From: Chrysogorgia sp. JL179-B06
Lineage: Eukaryota; Cnidaria; Anthozoa; Scleralcyonacea; Chrysogorgiidae
Assembly: GCA_035772405.1 (NCBI GenBank)
Contig: JAYKKM010000136.1
Location: 133,501-197,500, forward strand
DNA: 64,000 nucleotides
Direction of reading: 5' to 3'
Position 1 is the first letter of the stretch; the number at the start of each line of letters is the position of its first letter. Below the pieces are notes generated by a model. It searched no databases. It saw only the letters and a list, made by a program, of their open reading frames with translations, and was not told the origin of the DNA. Shown in pieces: positions 7,703-16,362 of the stretch. The position numbers were made by a program, and so were the translations under genes.

Positions 7703-8656
7703 TTAGCTCACATCATATTCCTTCATCATATCTCTACCAACTAATATTATGTCTCGGCTCGTCATGTAACCAGAGACAACCCTCACACCGTAGAACTCTA
7801 TCAAAGACGGGTACTTGTAAGGTGCGAGTGGTATTCTTGGTCGATGAACTCCAAAGATCGTTACGTAAGGAGACCCTATCTCTTCATAATTAGCCATGAA
7901 GTCTGAGTCTGTTGATCTTATGTTGTTCACCTTAACGTAGGAGTTACCCATCCGCCAATGTATTGATATCATATGTCTCTTGGTGGTATCGATATTGTTT
8001 GGGATTGTACACGTGTACTCCTTTACTGGGTAGCCACCACCATATGATAGTTTATCATTCTCACCTCCTTTGTATCCTATGTATTTGTCCCACGTTCCGT
8101 CATCGTTTGAGATAATCGCATCCCAATCTGTCGTAGAAACCCTGGTGACTAGCCTCACTACCATGAAAATGGATATGTCACAGTATTTCATACGTGGACA
8201 GTTAAAGTGTACTCCAGCTTCAAACGGAATTGGAGTTAGCTCGGGGGATAGGAAGCTATGACCATTGTTAACACCAATAATAGGACCATACGTTGGATCG
8301 TATTGCACTAACATGTTCGTTTTATCTCTAATGGTTTTCACTTTACTTGTTCCACTGTGGTACTCCACCATACTCACAACATGCTTTGTGACATTAAAAT
8401 CGAATAGAACGTTATAGGACTGCATTCTAAAGTATTGTGATAAGTATACAGACTCCAACACTTTTTTACTGATAGCATCCAAATCATCTTCTGGATCTGC
8501 TATGTTTTTGAGTGCTCTGAACGCCATATCTATATCTCCAGACATCCTACCACCGCTAACGCTTAACTTAGGGTCACTGTCTAGATGTCTCTTCGCTCTT
8601 CTTAGTATTTTGTCGCTCTCGTAGTCTCTGTCCTCAAACCCATAACTTAGACTCAT
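7703..8656 (-). CDS. Fibre-like protein with C-terminal LamG/lectin-like domain
   Basis: 317 aa from ATG 8656; an ATG at 8671 adds five residues but overlaps the upstream gene by 11 bp, and a TATAACATA box sits directly before 8656. Seen: near the N-terminus SGGRMSGDIDMAF...NIADP followed by an acidic DD.DAISK, the motif common in tail-fibre/spike stalks; then a beta-rich C-terminal half (IHWRMGNSYVKVN; IEFYGVRVV; a final helix with Y) resembling LamG/concanavalin-type lectin folds. Likely a trimeric host-attachment protein of the virus-like particle. The fold assignment is by pattern only. Confidence 0.6.
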   Translation of the reverse strand: MSLSYGFEDRDYESDKILRRAKRHLDSDPKLSVSGGRMSGDIDMAFRALKNIADPEDDLDAISKKVLESVYLSQYFRMQSYNVLFDFNVTKHVVSMVEYHSGTSKVKTIRDKTNMLVQYDPTYGPIIGVNNGHSFLSPELTPIPFEAGVHFNCPRMKYCDISIFMVVRLVTRVSTTDWDAIISNDDGTWDKYIGYKGGENDKLSYGGGYPVKEYTCTIPNNIDTTKRHMISIHWRMGNSYVKVNNIRSTDSDFMANYEEIGSPYVTIFGVHRPRIPLAPYKYPSLIEFYGVRVVSGYMTSRDIILVGRDMMKEYDVS

Positions 8657-8660
8657 TATG

Positions 8661-10307
8661 TTATAACACATATTTACTTACTAAATAGCCAGACACAGCC
8701 GAAACCCCTAGAATTAGCCCCAACTCTGTCGTATGATTGTCTGGTTTATCTGGTGTCGCCTTTGGTTTGTCTAGGTGATGTTCCTTGTTTATTACTTTGT
8801 CAAGTGTATCCAAGTGTTCTCCTCCATTTGTGTGGACTTTTTTAGGTATACTTGGGGCTTGGTAGTTTAGCCCGTTGTTATAACCAAATGTCATCCCACT
8901 CTCAGATGACTCTCTAAGTAGGTTGTTGTAGCCTGGTATTGGTGTCTTTAGTATAACCATGCTTCTAGGGATCAGCCAAGTGTTTGGTGTCACTGCCATG
9001 TCCAGCTTGACGTTTGTGTCCCTTATTGCTTTGTTCATAAGGTTGATCCAAATACTAGGTGAATATTGAACTACGGCATCCTCGATGATATTCCTAAAAA
9101 CTTGTTGAACCTCCCGACTGCTAGCGCGATCTCCCACAATACTTTGCCTTGTCTTTGCCTGTGCACCAAGTAGAGCGTACATGTACACCTCTATCGATTG
9201 ATTCAGTAACTCCTGCCCCAACTTGGTTAACCCATCAGATGTTCTTGAGCAATAACGCTTGTAGTCTCCTTTTACGTCTTTGATATCAAGGTTCCAATTA
9301 CCACTTAGGGGGAGATGATTTCTCAAAAGTTGCCAATCTGGTATGTATAGTCTGAGGATGTTGGCAATATCAGCTCCACTCTTACTAAGACGAAACATCA
9401 CTCTTCTAATAGTGAAGTACACGTGGAACCTCATGAGACTTGTGATCTGTCTTGGGATGTCAGATGTTGGGGTTATGTTTTGTAAAGAGACTCCAGACCT
9501 ATACGTGGCTATGTACATTGCAGCAATTGCTTGGTAGTAACTCTTTGTTAGAGTCCATACTGTGTTGATGTTACCCCCACCTGGTCCATCCTGGTAGTAC
9601 AACTTCGTGTCGATAATTATTCTTGGGAGACTAGACTTGAAGGAGTTTTTGTCGTCAACATAGACATCGAAGTTGTTAATTTGATAGTTGAGCACATATG
9701 GAGGAAATGTTGTGACTTTCTCAGAGTCTCTAGTTTTATTGTTCTCTGTTAGTATCAACTTTTGAACTGTCCCACCACTCGACCACATCTTTGGGAAGGG
9801 TGTGTTATTATGGAGCCACTTCCACATACTCTTATCATTCTTGAACGTGGTGCTGGTAATGTCAGTCGAGAGTATGTCGTTGTTGACGAAGAATATGTCA
9901 ACTCTTGTCACATCACCCTGTTGTGTTTGGACTGGTTCGAAACCGAACTTAGTCATTGTGACGTAAGGATATTTTTTGATTAGGTCTGACTTGGCCTTCT
10001 TAATTGCATCTTTAGAGTTTCTAGTTGCTTTGTCGTAGTTCTCACCATAATAACGTCTGATCAACGTCTCGAAGTCCACTGGTTTGTTTAACGTCTCCAC
10101 TGGTTTGTTTAACGTCTCCACTGGTTTGTTTGTCGTTAGGTACTTAGTGTACTCTGGGTTACTCTTAAACCTACTTGAGTCTACCGAAACGTCACCAATA
10201 TTGGTTTTCGTCACGAAGAATATACGTGTATGCATATTGTCGTCAACGTCAAGAAAAAACCTATTCTTGTCAGCATAAGGATACTTTCTTTTGAACGCAT
10301 CCATCAT
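8661..10307 (-). CDS. Large putative structural protein with duplicated N-terminal domain
   Basis: 548 aa, family not recognised. Seen: two related N-terminal segments (each has KYPY...F, then TR..IFFV, then D..S..FK; about residues 8-57 and 113-165), separated by a KPVETLN tandem repeat; a large central helical domain; and a C-terminal TM helix (about 528-546). It is first in the leftward block and faces the penton-like gene across an 18-bp divergent promoter. Size, membrane anchor and position next to capsid and fibre genes suggest a virion protein. Confidence 0.65.
   Translation of the reverse strand: MMDAFKRKYPYADKNRFFLDVDDNMHTRIFFVTKTNIGDVSVDSSRFKSNPEYTKYLTTNKPVETLNKPVETLNKPVDFETLIRRYYGENYDKATRNSKDAIKKAKSDLIKKYPYVTMTKFGFEPVQTQQGDVTRVDIFFVNNDILSTDITSTTFKNDKSMWKWLHNNTPFPKMWSSGGTVQKLILTENNKTRDSEKVTTFPPYVLNYQINNFDVYVDDKNSFKSSLPRIIIDTKLYYQDGPGGGNINTVWTLTKSYYQAIAAMYIATYRSGVSLQNITPTSDIPRQITSLMRFHVYFTIRRVMFRLSKSGADIANILRLYIPDWQLLRNHLPLSGNWNLDIKDVKGDYKRYCSRTSDGLTKLGQELLNQSIEVYMYALLGAQAKTRQSIVGDRASSREVQQVFRNIIEDAVVQYSPSIWINLMNKAIRDTNVKLDMAVTPNTWLIPRSMVILKTPIPGYNNLLRESSESGMTFGYNNGLNYQAPSIPKKVHTNGGEHLDTLDKVINKEHHLDKPKATPDKPDNHTTELGLILGVSAVSGYLVSKYVL
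10081..10132. repeat. In-frame 21-bp tandem repeat in the 548-aa gene
   Basis: Two and a half copies of a 21-bp unit beginning GGTTTGTTTAACGTC code for repeated KPVETLN on the minus strand. Length is a multiple of three, so the frame is kept. Confidence 0.85.
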
Positions 10308-10324
10308 AACATACCGTACGTTAT
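10308..10324. promoter_or_regulatory. Bidirectional compact promoter between divergent blocks
   Basis: Only 17 bp (ACATACCGTACGTTAT) separate the ATGs of the leftward 548-aa gene and the rightward penton gene. It has a CGTACG palindrome with a TATA-like core on each side, so one element may serve both directions. Confidence 0.6.
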
Positions 10325-10969
10325 ATGAGAGTGGTAGTATTGGTTAGTGGTTCAACGAAAACTATAGACCTACCAGAGTCAATTCTAGCAACTAAACCAG
10401 ACCCTTACGTATTGGTGAAGGAGGCAACCATCTTTTGGGACTACGTTAACGTAACCACAGCTAACAACAAGATAACTTATGACGGTAGTGACCACGTTTT
10501 TAACACTGGGTACCACACCTTTAAAATGATCGCCGAAGACTTGAAAGAGTTAGGAGACGTCAAGCTAGTGGCTAACAGACACAACTCGACGTGTACGATA
10601 ACAACTGATCGACAAATAGAACTGTTTAAATTTGGACAACTCTTAGGGTTTGACGAAAATACTACAATAGCCACCACAAAAACCAGTCCTAACGTTGTGA
10701 ACGTTAACAGAGGACTGAAATACATACAAGTAACATCTAATATTGTGGACAGATCTAAGAACATAGTTAACGGTAGCAAAAGTGGTTGTATCGCAGTACT
10801 ACCAATAACTAGCACACAGACATTAAAGGGCTCTGTACAACGTTTTGGTATTGGATCGAAAATACCAATAAACAAAGGAGTCGTCAACCAACTAGAGTTC
10901 AAGATAACAGATCAGGATGACAACAGTGTTAGCGTTGGCGAGGTGCTGTTAGATTTACACATCATGTAG
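10325..10969 (+). CDS. Penton-like minor capsid protein
   Basis: 214 aa. The C-terminal half (LKYIQVTSNIVDRSKN; LPITSTQTLKG; INKGVVNQLEFKITDQDD ... VLLDLHI) follows the single jelly-roll penton pattern of Polintons and related viruses; predicted to plug capsid vertices. It opens the rightward block with the integrase start 6 bp downstream. Homology is by pattern; the first 110 residues are less typical. Confidence 0.7.
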   Translation: MRVVVLVSGSTKTIDLPESILATKPDPYVLVKEATIFWDYVNVTTANNKITYDGSDHVFNTGYHTFKMIAEDLKELGDVKLVANRHNSTCTITTDRQIELFKFGQLLGFDENTTIATTKTSPNVVNVNRGLKYIQVTSNIVDRSKNIVNGSKSGCIAVLPITSTQTLKGSVQRFGIGSKIPINKGVVNQLEFKITDQDDNSVSVGEVLLDLHIM

Positions 10970-10974
10970 TGTAT

Positions 10975-12060
10975 ATGGACATAGAGCAAGAACTAAGAGA
11001 TATTTACTACAACCCGTCAACTGGTTACCAGTCTGCCGAGAGGCTGTACCAAAAGGCACGAGAAGACGGTCTAAACGTTAGTAGGGGAAAGATAAAGGGC
11101 TGGCTAAAATCTCAAGACACGTACACCAGGTACAAACCAGTTGTTAAGAAACACAAGTTTAGACAAACATTTGTTGACTATCTGGGTGAGCAGATACAGA
11201 TGGACTTGGTCGATATGGGTAAGTACAAGCACAAGAACAACGGGTACTACTGGATACTAACAGCCACTGAGATCCTTAGTAGGTATGCTTTCGCGATACC
11301 CGTCTATAGGAAAGACACGGGAAACATGACTAAGGCTGTCACAAAGTTACTAGAGAAGGCTAAGGTTAGATTTGGCGAGTATCCAAAGCTGACTCAGTTT
11401 GACGACGGTAAGGAATTCTATAACGTTGGCGTGAGGGATCTATTGGATAAACACAACGTGAAGTACTTCAGCACGAACTCTGATAAAAAGGCAGCAGTCG
11501 TGGAACGATTTAACAGAACACTCAAGACGTCTATGTGGAAGTACTTCTACAGTAAAGGAACGTACAAGTGGATTGACATTCTAGACCAGCTTGTCGAGAA
11601 TTACAACAATACCAAACACAGTACTATTCTAATGAAACCTAAAGACGTTAGTAAGAAAAACGAAAACGAAGTATGGACGACATTGTTTGGACACCATTTC
11701 GGTGACTACCCACTGCCAAAATTCAAAGTAGGTGAGACTGTTAGGATATCAAAGTATAAGAGCATATTCACAAAAGGGTATGAGGCTAACTTCACTGAGG
11801 AGCTATTCAAAGTGACAAAGGTCATACGTGGTGACCCTACTGTGTACGAGATAGAGGACCATGAAGGGGAACCTATCATTGGTAAGTTCTACGAGGAAGA
11901 GTTGTCAGCTGTTGATAAAAAAGACGACGTATATAAAGTTGAGAAGATACTAAAGAGAAAGAAGGTTAAGGGTAAAAAGATGGCTTTGGTTAAGTGGCTT
12001 GGCTATGACAGTAAACACAACTCATGGATACCAGAGAGTGATATTCAAAATATCAAGTAG
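10975..12060 (+). CDS. INT: DDE integrase with C-terminal chromodomain
   Basis: 361 aa from ATG 10975 (an open GTG at 10969 overlaps the penton stop). Retrovirus-type integrase that joins element ends to target DNA. Seen: an N-terminal helical region, catalytic core with D77 (QMDLVD), D143/D144 (QFDDGKEF) and E177 (VVERFNRTLK), then a C-terminal SH3-like strand region and a chromodomain at about 319-358 (YKVEKILKRKK ... WLGYDSKHNSWIPESD). All catalytic acids are kept. Chromodomains bind methylated histone tails and may steer insertion. Known Polintons make 5-6 bp target duplications; the left flank needed to see it is outside the window. Confidence 0.96.
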   Translation: MDIEQELRDIYYNPSTGYQSAERLYQKAREDGLNVSRGKIKGWLKSQDTYTRYKPVVKKHKFRQTFVDYLGEQIQMDLVDMGKYKHKNNGYYWILTATEILSRYAFAIPVYRKDTGNMTKAVTKLLEKAKVRFGEYPKLTQFDDGKEFYNVGVRDLLDKHNVKYFSTNSDKKAAVVERFNRTLKTSMWKYFYSKGTYKWIDILDQLVENYNNTKHSTILMKPKDVSKKNENEVWTTLFGHHFGDYPLPKFKVGETVRISKYKSIFTKGYEANFTEELFKVTKVIRGDPTVYEIEDHEGEPIIGKFYEEELSAVDKKDDVYKVEKILKRKKVKGKKMALVKWLGYDSKHNSWIPESDIQNIK

Positions 12061-12067
12061 TATATAA

Positions 12068-13348
12068 ATGACTGAAGTAGAACTCGACGAGCTTGAAACG
12101 CAAGATCGTAACAAGTATCTAGAATATAATGTTATGGATGACACCGCCTTGGACAACGAGTATGACACACTCACCAATGAGAGATTGAATCTTCTACGCA
12201 ATGATGACTCCAATAGGCTAGAAGTTGTGAAGACTAGGATAGAGTATATTGATCGTTTACGTGATGAAAGAAAAGCAGAGAAACCTTTTATAGATAGTGA
12301 TGGTGGTAAGACAGTAACAATAACTAGAAAGGGTCAAAGGAGTGTATCAGTCCCTGAGACTCGGTTTGTATACACGACTAACCTACCTATAAACGACATA
12401 ACACTAGCTATTGAAAACTTTATTAGTAAAGAGTTTGGTAAGGATGGTTTTAAACTCAACTCACATACCAACAGGGTGATCGAGTTACGATTAAATGTTA
12501 ACAAGACTAAGAAAAACAATATAACTTATAAACTAATAACGAGTGAAAACGCGCGAGGCGCACCACAAATAGTACTAAAACGTGACGTTACCGGTGTTCT
12601 ACAATATAACGACGCTAAAGTATCACAAGAGGCAGTCATACAATTTAGAAAATTGATAGGTGACATCGTAAGTGAGCAAGACGATAGAGACACGACCGCC
12701 AAAGGCATGCCAATGACAGGCACAAAAGTGATCTACGAAAACATACCTGGGTTAACAGACAAAGAGAATAGCGAGCTACGAGGTGTCCTAAACCCAAGTG
12801 ATACAATTGATCCAGACACTAGACCACAATATCTAAGAAAACAAGCCGATTATTTTCAGGACACTACTAACGAGACTAGAAACCTTCTTAACAGAGTAGA
12901 AGTCGATTCCACAGAGGAGTTCGAGTTGATCGAACGATTGGTAGGTCTCAAGACAGCTAGGGACAGAACCTTAGAGCAATTGAAACGTGAGACTGTTAGG
13001 GAGCGACAAGAAGAGGACATCACTCGGTTACAAAAAATAAAGGAGTGGTTTAAGGAAAATTGGTTGGGTGCCTCGGCTTTAGGAATAACCATAGCCTCTT
13101 TTATCACCACAATTATAATATCCGCTAGAAGCGTAGTCTTCAAAGGTGGTCAAGCACTTGGAAAACTAGGAAAAGCTATAGCTAATCTAGCCACAAAGGC
13201 TGGCCCTCTACTGGCTGGACTGCTAAACGTGGTGGCAACTGCGCTAAAGTGGAGAGCTGCAGGCATATCTTGGTTAGCGTCTAATTTATGGATCCTAGCG
13301 ATAGCACTAGCTTGGTTCGTCTACGATCAGTACAAACAGAGGAAATAA
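12068..13348 (+). CDS. Capsid-cluster membrane protein with C-terminal hydrophobic region
   Basis: 426 aa. Seen: acidic coiled-coil N-terminus, a central beta/alpha region, a second coiled-coil (RDRTLEQLKRETVRERQEED), then a C-terminal membrane-active stretch: TM at about 338-358, a Gly/Ala-rich amphipathic segment (GKLGKAIANLATKAG) and a last TM (about 402-418). Genes of this type lie beside capsid genes in Polintons of invertebrates, but I know no function. It could line the inside of the capsid or help membrane penetration (inference). TATATAA directly precedes the ATG. Confidence 0.65.
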   Translation: MTEVELDELETQDRNKYLEYNVMDDTALDNEYDTLTNERLNLLRNDDSNRLEVVKTRIEYIDRLRDERKAEKPFIDSDGGKTVTITRKGQRSVSVPETRFVYTTNLPINDITLAIENFISKEFGKDGFKLNSHTNRVIELRLNVNKTKKNNITYKLITSENARGAPQIVLKRDVTGVLQYNDAKVSQEAVIQFRKLIGDIVSEQDDRDTTAKGMPMTGTKVIYENIPGLTDKENSELRGVLNPSDTIDPDTRPQYLRKQADYFQDTTNETRNLLNRVEVDSTEEFELIERLVGLKTARDRTLEQLKRETVRERQEEDITRLQKIKEWFKENWLGASALGITIASFITTIIISARSVVFKGGQALGKLGKAIANLATKAGPLLAGLLNVVATALKWRAAGISWLASNLWILAIALAWFVYDQYKQRK

Positions 13349-13370
13349 AACACGTGTTATAATATATAGT
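13340..13370 (+). promoter_or_regulatory. Compact promoter/poly(A) element before the capsid gene
   Basis: GGAAATAAAACACGTG then TTATAATATATAG and the ATG at 13371. The TAA stop of the previous gene lies inside the AATAAA. Best example of the shared element on the plus strand. Confidence 0.75.
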
Positions 13371-14608
13371 ATGAACACTAGTGAGAAAGAGTTGCTTCCT
13401 GGATATAGACGTCGTGAAATATCTGCTATCAAGGCACAAGGACCCGTCACGTTGTGACACTGAACCCTAACAAAGCCAATCCAGAGGAAGAGTTGTACAT
13501 TGATATCCCAAGGACAAAGGGTAACACCTGCTTGGTACCCTCCAGTTTCCATCTCCTATTCGACTTCAAAAGTGCGAACGCGAAATCATGGTTTCTTAAT
13601 AACCTCTCGAGACTACTCTCTGAAAAACTGGTTATAAAATTAGCAGGTGAGACTGTGTACGACAACTGTGGCGAGAGTGTTATCGGTACGTACAGAGATT
13701 TATGGAGACCTAAAACAGAGCGAACGGCTATGATCGAATACGGTCTAGCAAACGAGAACCTTCGAAAGTTAATCTCGAAGGATGACAGCGGCGCGGCCAG
13801 TGGAAACGTGCAAAAAGTTAGCGATGGTCTGATGTTCTCTATTCATGGCACCAAACAAAAGATTCAACTTGACAAGATTCTAGAAGATCATGGTTTATAC
13901 GCACCGTATAATATGAACAATAACCTCAGGTACATAATCACACTCCCCAAAGCAACCGATATTATGGTGGCTCAATCCGGATCAGCTGTAGCTGGATACA
14001 CGTTGGAGAACCTTGAGTTGGAGTACGAAACTATCGAGAGTCAAGAGATCGCTGATGAAGTATCATCTCTATACGCATCCGGTAGATCTCTATCATACGA
14101 GCACGTCACACTAATGAAGACTGTGGAGTGGGATAAAGGAATCACACTCGTGAACGAAAATATTAACCTACCAAGAAAGTCAATGAAAGCTATCGTTCTA
14201 CTCTTCACAAATAAGACAAGAACTGACAGTGAGGAGTTCGTCTACCCAAACATAGAGTCAGTCAAACTTACTATTGAAGGCGTGCCAAACATGGTATACA
14301 GTCAAGGAATACCAAAACCAAGACTATGGGTAGAAGCGAAACGACTATTTGGACGAAAACTAGACTGTGACCAGCATATGACTGTCCAAAAGTTTTACAA
14401 AGACGGTTTCGCTTTGGTTGTTGACCTTAGGTCTATCGAAGATAACGAGAAAGTCGCCACTGGAAAAAAGATCGTGAACACTCAGTCAGGAATACTGATG
14501 GAAATCATTAAAAAAGTCACAACAGCGAACGTCATGTGTAGAATATTCATACTCTCCGACGGACTCGTAAACCTTATCAACAACGATCTACAATCAATCC
14601 AATACTAA
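13371..14608 (+). CDS. Major capsid protein (double jelly-roll), 5' frame broken
   Basis: The main open frame (13454-14608, 384 aa) has the hallmarks of the Polinton major capsid protein: YIDIPRTKG, SWFLNNLSRLL, YRDLW, EYGLANENLRKLIS, and a second jelly-roll with ESVKLTIEGVPN and SDGLVN. It has no ATG near its start, only GTG. The expected ATG is at 13371, right after a canonical promoter, and codes 28 residues ending at TGA 13455, one frame off. The break lies in a short palindrome, GTCACGTTGTGAC (13446-13458). A small insertion there, not a multiple of three, explains the shift; an assembly error is the alternative. Otherwise the protein looks complete. Confidence 0.85.
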
Positions 14609-14625
14609 AACATATAGTATTCTAT
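14605..14625 (+). promoter_or_regulatory. Compact promoter before the ATPase gene
   Basis: CTAAAACATATAGTATTCTAT then ATG at 14626. The previous stop codon TAA is inside the AAAAC part. Confidence 0.65.
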
Positions 14626-15264
14626 ATGAAAACACCTTTTAACATGCTAATTGTTGGTATGACAGCCTGTGGTAAAACACACTACCTACTGGATATGATA
14701 GAGAAAGAATACGCGAACCACTTCGAGTACATCATTCTTATATGCCCGACGCTCGAATGGAATAAGACGTACATAGAGTGGAAATATTTGAGAGACCCAA
14801 ACTTTATCGCTATTCAGTGTGAGCAAGACAAGGTCGACGTAGTCCTCAAATACGTGACTGATATTTATAAAGGCACCAATTCACTAATAATACTAGACGA
14901 TTGCGCTGGTGGGCAGGACGTCAAAAACAGAACAAGCGAACTAGTTAAACTAGCCTTTAGTGCTAGACACTACAACCTATCCACGGTAGTCATAACACAA
15001 CAACTAACCTCAATTAGTAAACCATATCGTGAGAACATCTCAAAGTTAGTAACATTCTACAACCCTAACAGAAACGATATGAAAATTATCGTAGACGATT
15101 ATCTCAACGGAGTCGATAAAGTGGAAATTCAGAAAATAATAAAACAGTTGAAAGACAACGAGTACGCAAGATTGGAGATACTTCTAAGGCATCCATACTC
15201 ATACGAAATAGTTATTCCGCAAAAACAAAACACGTCGTATAGTATAGGACATGCCAAAACGTAA
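14626..15264 (+). CDS. ATP: Genome-packaging ATPase (FtsK/HerA, A32-like)
   Basis: 212 aa. Seen: Walker A GMTACGKT at 11-18, Walker B LIILDD at 87-92 and a TQQ sensor at 124-126. These place it with the small packaging ATPases of Polintons, virophages and large DNA viruses, which pump DNA into capsids. Frame intact and length normal. Its stop lies 14 bp inside the next gene, so its neighbour's promoter overlaps its 3' coding end. Confidence 0.95.
   Translation: MKTPFNMLIVGMTACGKTHYLLDMIEKEYANHFEYIILICPTLEWNKTYIEWKYLRDPNFIAIQCEQDKVDVVLKYVTDIYKGTNSLIILDDCAGGQDVKNRTSELVKLAFSARHYNLSTVVITQQLTSISKPYRENISKLVTFYNPNRNDMKIIVDDYLNGVDKVEIQKIIKQLKDNEYARLEILLRHPYSYEIVIPQKQNTSYSIGHAKT
15225..15250 (+). promoter_or_regulatory. 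Compact promoter inside the ATPase 3' end
   Basis: AAAACACGTCGTATAGTATAGG directly before ATG 15251; a near-exact copy of the consensus, although the DNA also codes for the ATPase C-terminus. Confidence 0.7.
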
Positions 15265-15802
15265 GACAAAAAATCTTGAGACAATTGACGAACTCATCGA
15301 AGACATACGAGAAGCAGAACAGGAAGTGATTGACGAACCACAAATCGACACGTCACAAGTTGACGACACCCCGCAAACTAATGTAGACAAGAAACGAGAC
15401 GAACTAAGAAGACTCTCAGAGGACGGTGAGATAGACAAATCCATCGCTTATCTCAAAAAGGCCTCAGATAAAGTTATCAACAAGATCTACGAAGAATGGG
15501 AGGTAAAAAGAATGGAGAAAGCGAACGTGTTTCTCTGTGACCTTTTAATAAGCAAGTTCGCCCACGCGTTAGGAGGGTTCAACGCTATTGAATCACCTGA
15601 AAATCTAGAAAAAGAGTTGATTACTGACCAGCTACTTAAAAGAGACGTAGAGAAGTTTGTATCATACGTATCCCCCTACCTCCCTTGTTTAGGGTTGTTA
15701 TCTGGTGGACTAACAACTAGTAAACACGTATTCAGTCATATGTCTAGAGGGGAAATCCCCGAGGGGGAACCCCCAAACGAAGAAGTAGACAGTGCTACCT
15801 AA
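15251..15802 (+). CDS. Conserved hypothetical protein after the ATPase
   Basis: 183 aa. Seen: a charged coiled-coil first half (TIDELIEDIREAEQEV ... KKRDELRRLSEDGE), a helical domain (EKANVFLCDLLISKFAHALGG) and a hydrophobic segment near the end (VSPYLPCLGLLSGGLTTSKH). No named family. Its C-terminal coding DNA contains two perfect kB-type palindromes. Confidence 0.65.
   Translation: MPKRKTKNLETIDELIEDIREAEQEVIDEPQIDTSQVDDTPQTNVDKKRDELRRLSEDGEIDKSIAYLKKASDKVINKIYEEWEVKRMEKANVFLCDLLISKFAHALGGFNAIESPENLEKELITDQLLKRDVEKFVSYVSPYLPCLGLLSGGLTTSKHVFSHMSRGEIPEGEPPNEEVDSAT
15749..15774. promoter_or_regulatory. Two perfect 12-bp kB-type palindromes
   Basis: GGGGAAATCCCC (15749-15760) and GGGGGAACCCCC (15763-15774) each contain a full match to GGGRNNYYCC, the Rel/NF-kB consensus. 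They lie in coding DNA of the 183-aa gene, upstream of the other kB sites. Binding is inferred from the consensus. Confidence 0.6.
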
Positions 15803-16107
15803 TTACAATACGAGCGGAAGCGGGCTGAAGACGAGATATCGTATATCCAACACAACACGGACGCGATAGCATGTAAGCGTTCACATTCGTCGAATATCCT
15901 AAAGACATCAAACGATCTCAGCCTAGAAAATCGAACGAAGAGTTTACACAAACCAGCAGCATTTCGTATCAGACACACAAGCTCCATCACTAATTTATTT
16001 CGTCTGCGAATCGCTAATGAATAACTAATGTATTCATTAAAGTTAGCAAATCGTTGCACGTACAAAACAGGATTTCCCCAGGGACTTTCCCTAGTAAGTC
16101 CCCACAT
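15799..16107 (-). CDS. Doubtful minus-strand ORF, 102 aa
   Basis: Fills the gap between the capsid cluster and the early-type promoter; starts at ATG 16107 and ends 4 bp inside the 183-aa gene. Cys- and Arg-rich, no recognised domain, no compact promoter before it. The kB-type sequence falls within its first codons. Probably chance, but possible if the kB region works in both directions. If it is not a gene, 15803-16070 holds nothing I can name. Confidence 0.2.
   Translation of the reverse strand: MWGLTRESPWGNPVLYVQRFANFNEYISYSLAIRRRNKLVMELVCLIRNAAGLCKLFVRFSRLRSFDVFRIFDECERLHAIASVLCWIYDISSSARFRSYCN
16066..16094. promoter_or_regulatory. Upstream copy of the kB box
   Basis: GGATTTCCCCAGGGACTTTCCC; the GGGACTTTCC at 16081-16090 is a perfect kB decamer identical to the classical immunoglobulin/HIV-type site. 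This ~30-bp block is repeated almost exactly at 16252-16281. Confidence 0.65.
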
Positions 16108-16251
16108 GTAGGACGTGTGTCCGGCACAAGATCAACTAACACTCCTTTCAAACAACTCACAGTGTTGTAGTAGTTCGAAACACCTAGACCCCTCTGAGCC
16201 AACACTAACTAATTTTACGCCTGTCCAGTTTTGCTTTCTCGACACACTGAA

Positions 16252-16327
16252 CAAAACGGGATTTCCCCAGGGACTTTCCCTGACTCTTCTTGGGACTCTC
16301 CCTGCAGGGAAATCGCCTACTATAAAA
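16252..16327 (+). promoter_or_regulatory. Early-type promoter: three kB sites plus TATA box
   Basis: In 70 bp: GGGATTTCCC (16258-16267), GGGACTTTCC (16270-16279), GGGACTCTCC (16292-16301), a one-mismatch site GGGAAATCGC (16307-16316) and TATAAAA (16321-16327). An AP-1/MARE-like TGACTCAGCA follows at 16342. The ATG of the next gene is 42 bp after the TATA box in a good context (AAGATGG). This design differs from the compact AT-rich promoters of the rest of the element and suggests control by host Rel/NF-kB factors. Confidence 0.75.
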
Positions 16328-16362
16328 CTAACTCAATGCTTTGACTCAGCATAATCGTTAAG

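Noticed and set aside
13454..13456. GTG as the real start of the capsid gene
   Set aside because: Nuclear eukaryotic genes rarely start at GTG, and a canonical promoter plus ATG lies 83 bp upstream; a frame break explains the data better.
16014..16354. Minus-strand 63-aa and plus-strand 79-aa ORFs over the kB promoter
   Set aside because: They run through regulatory sequence, have no promoter element or domain, and overlap the duplicated kB block.
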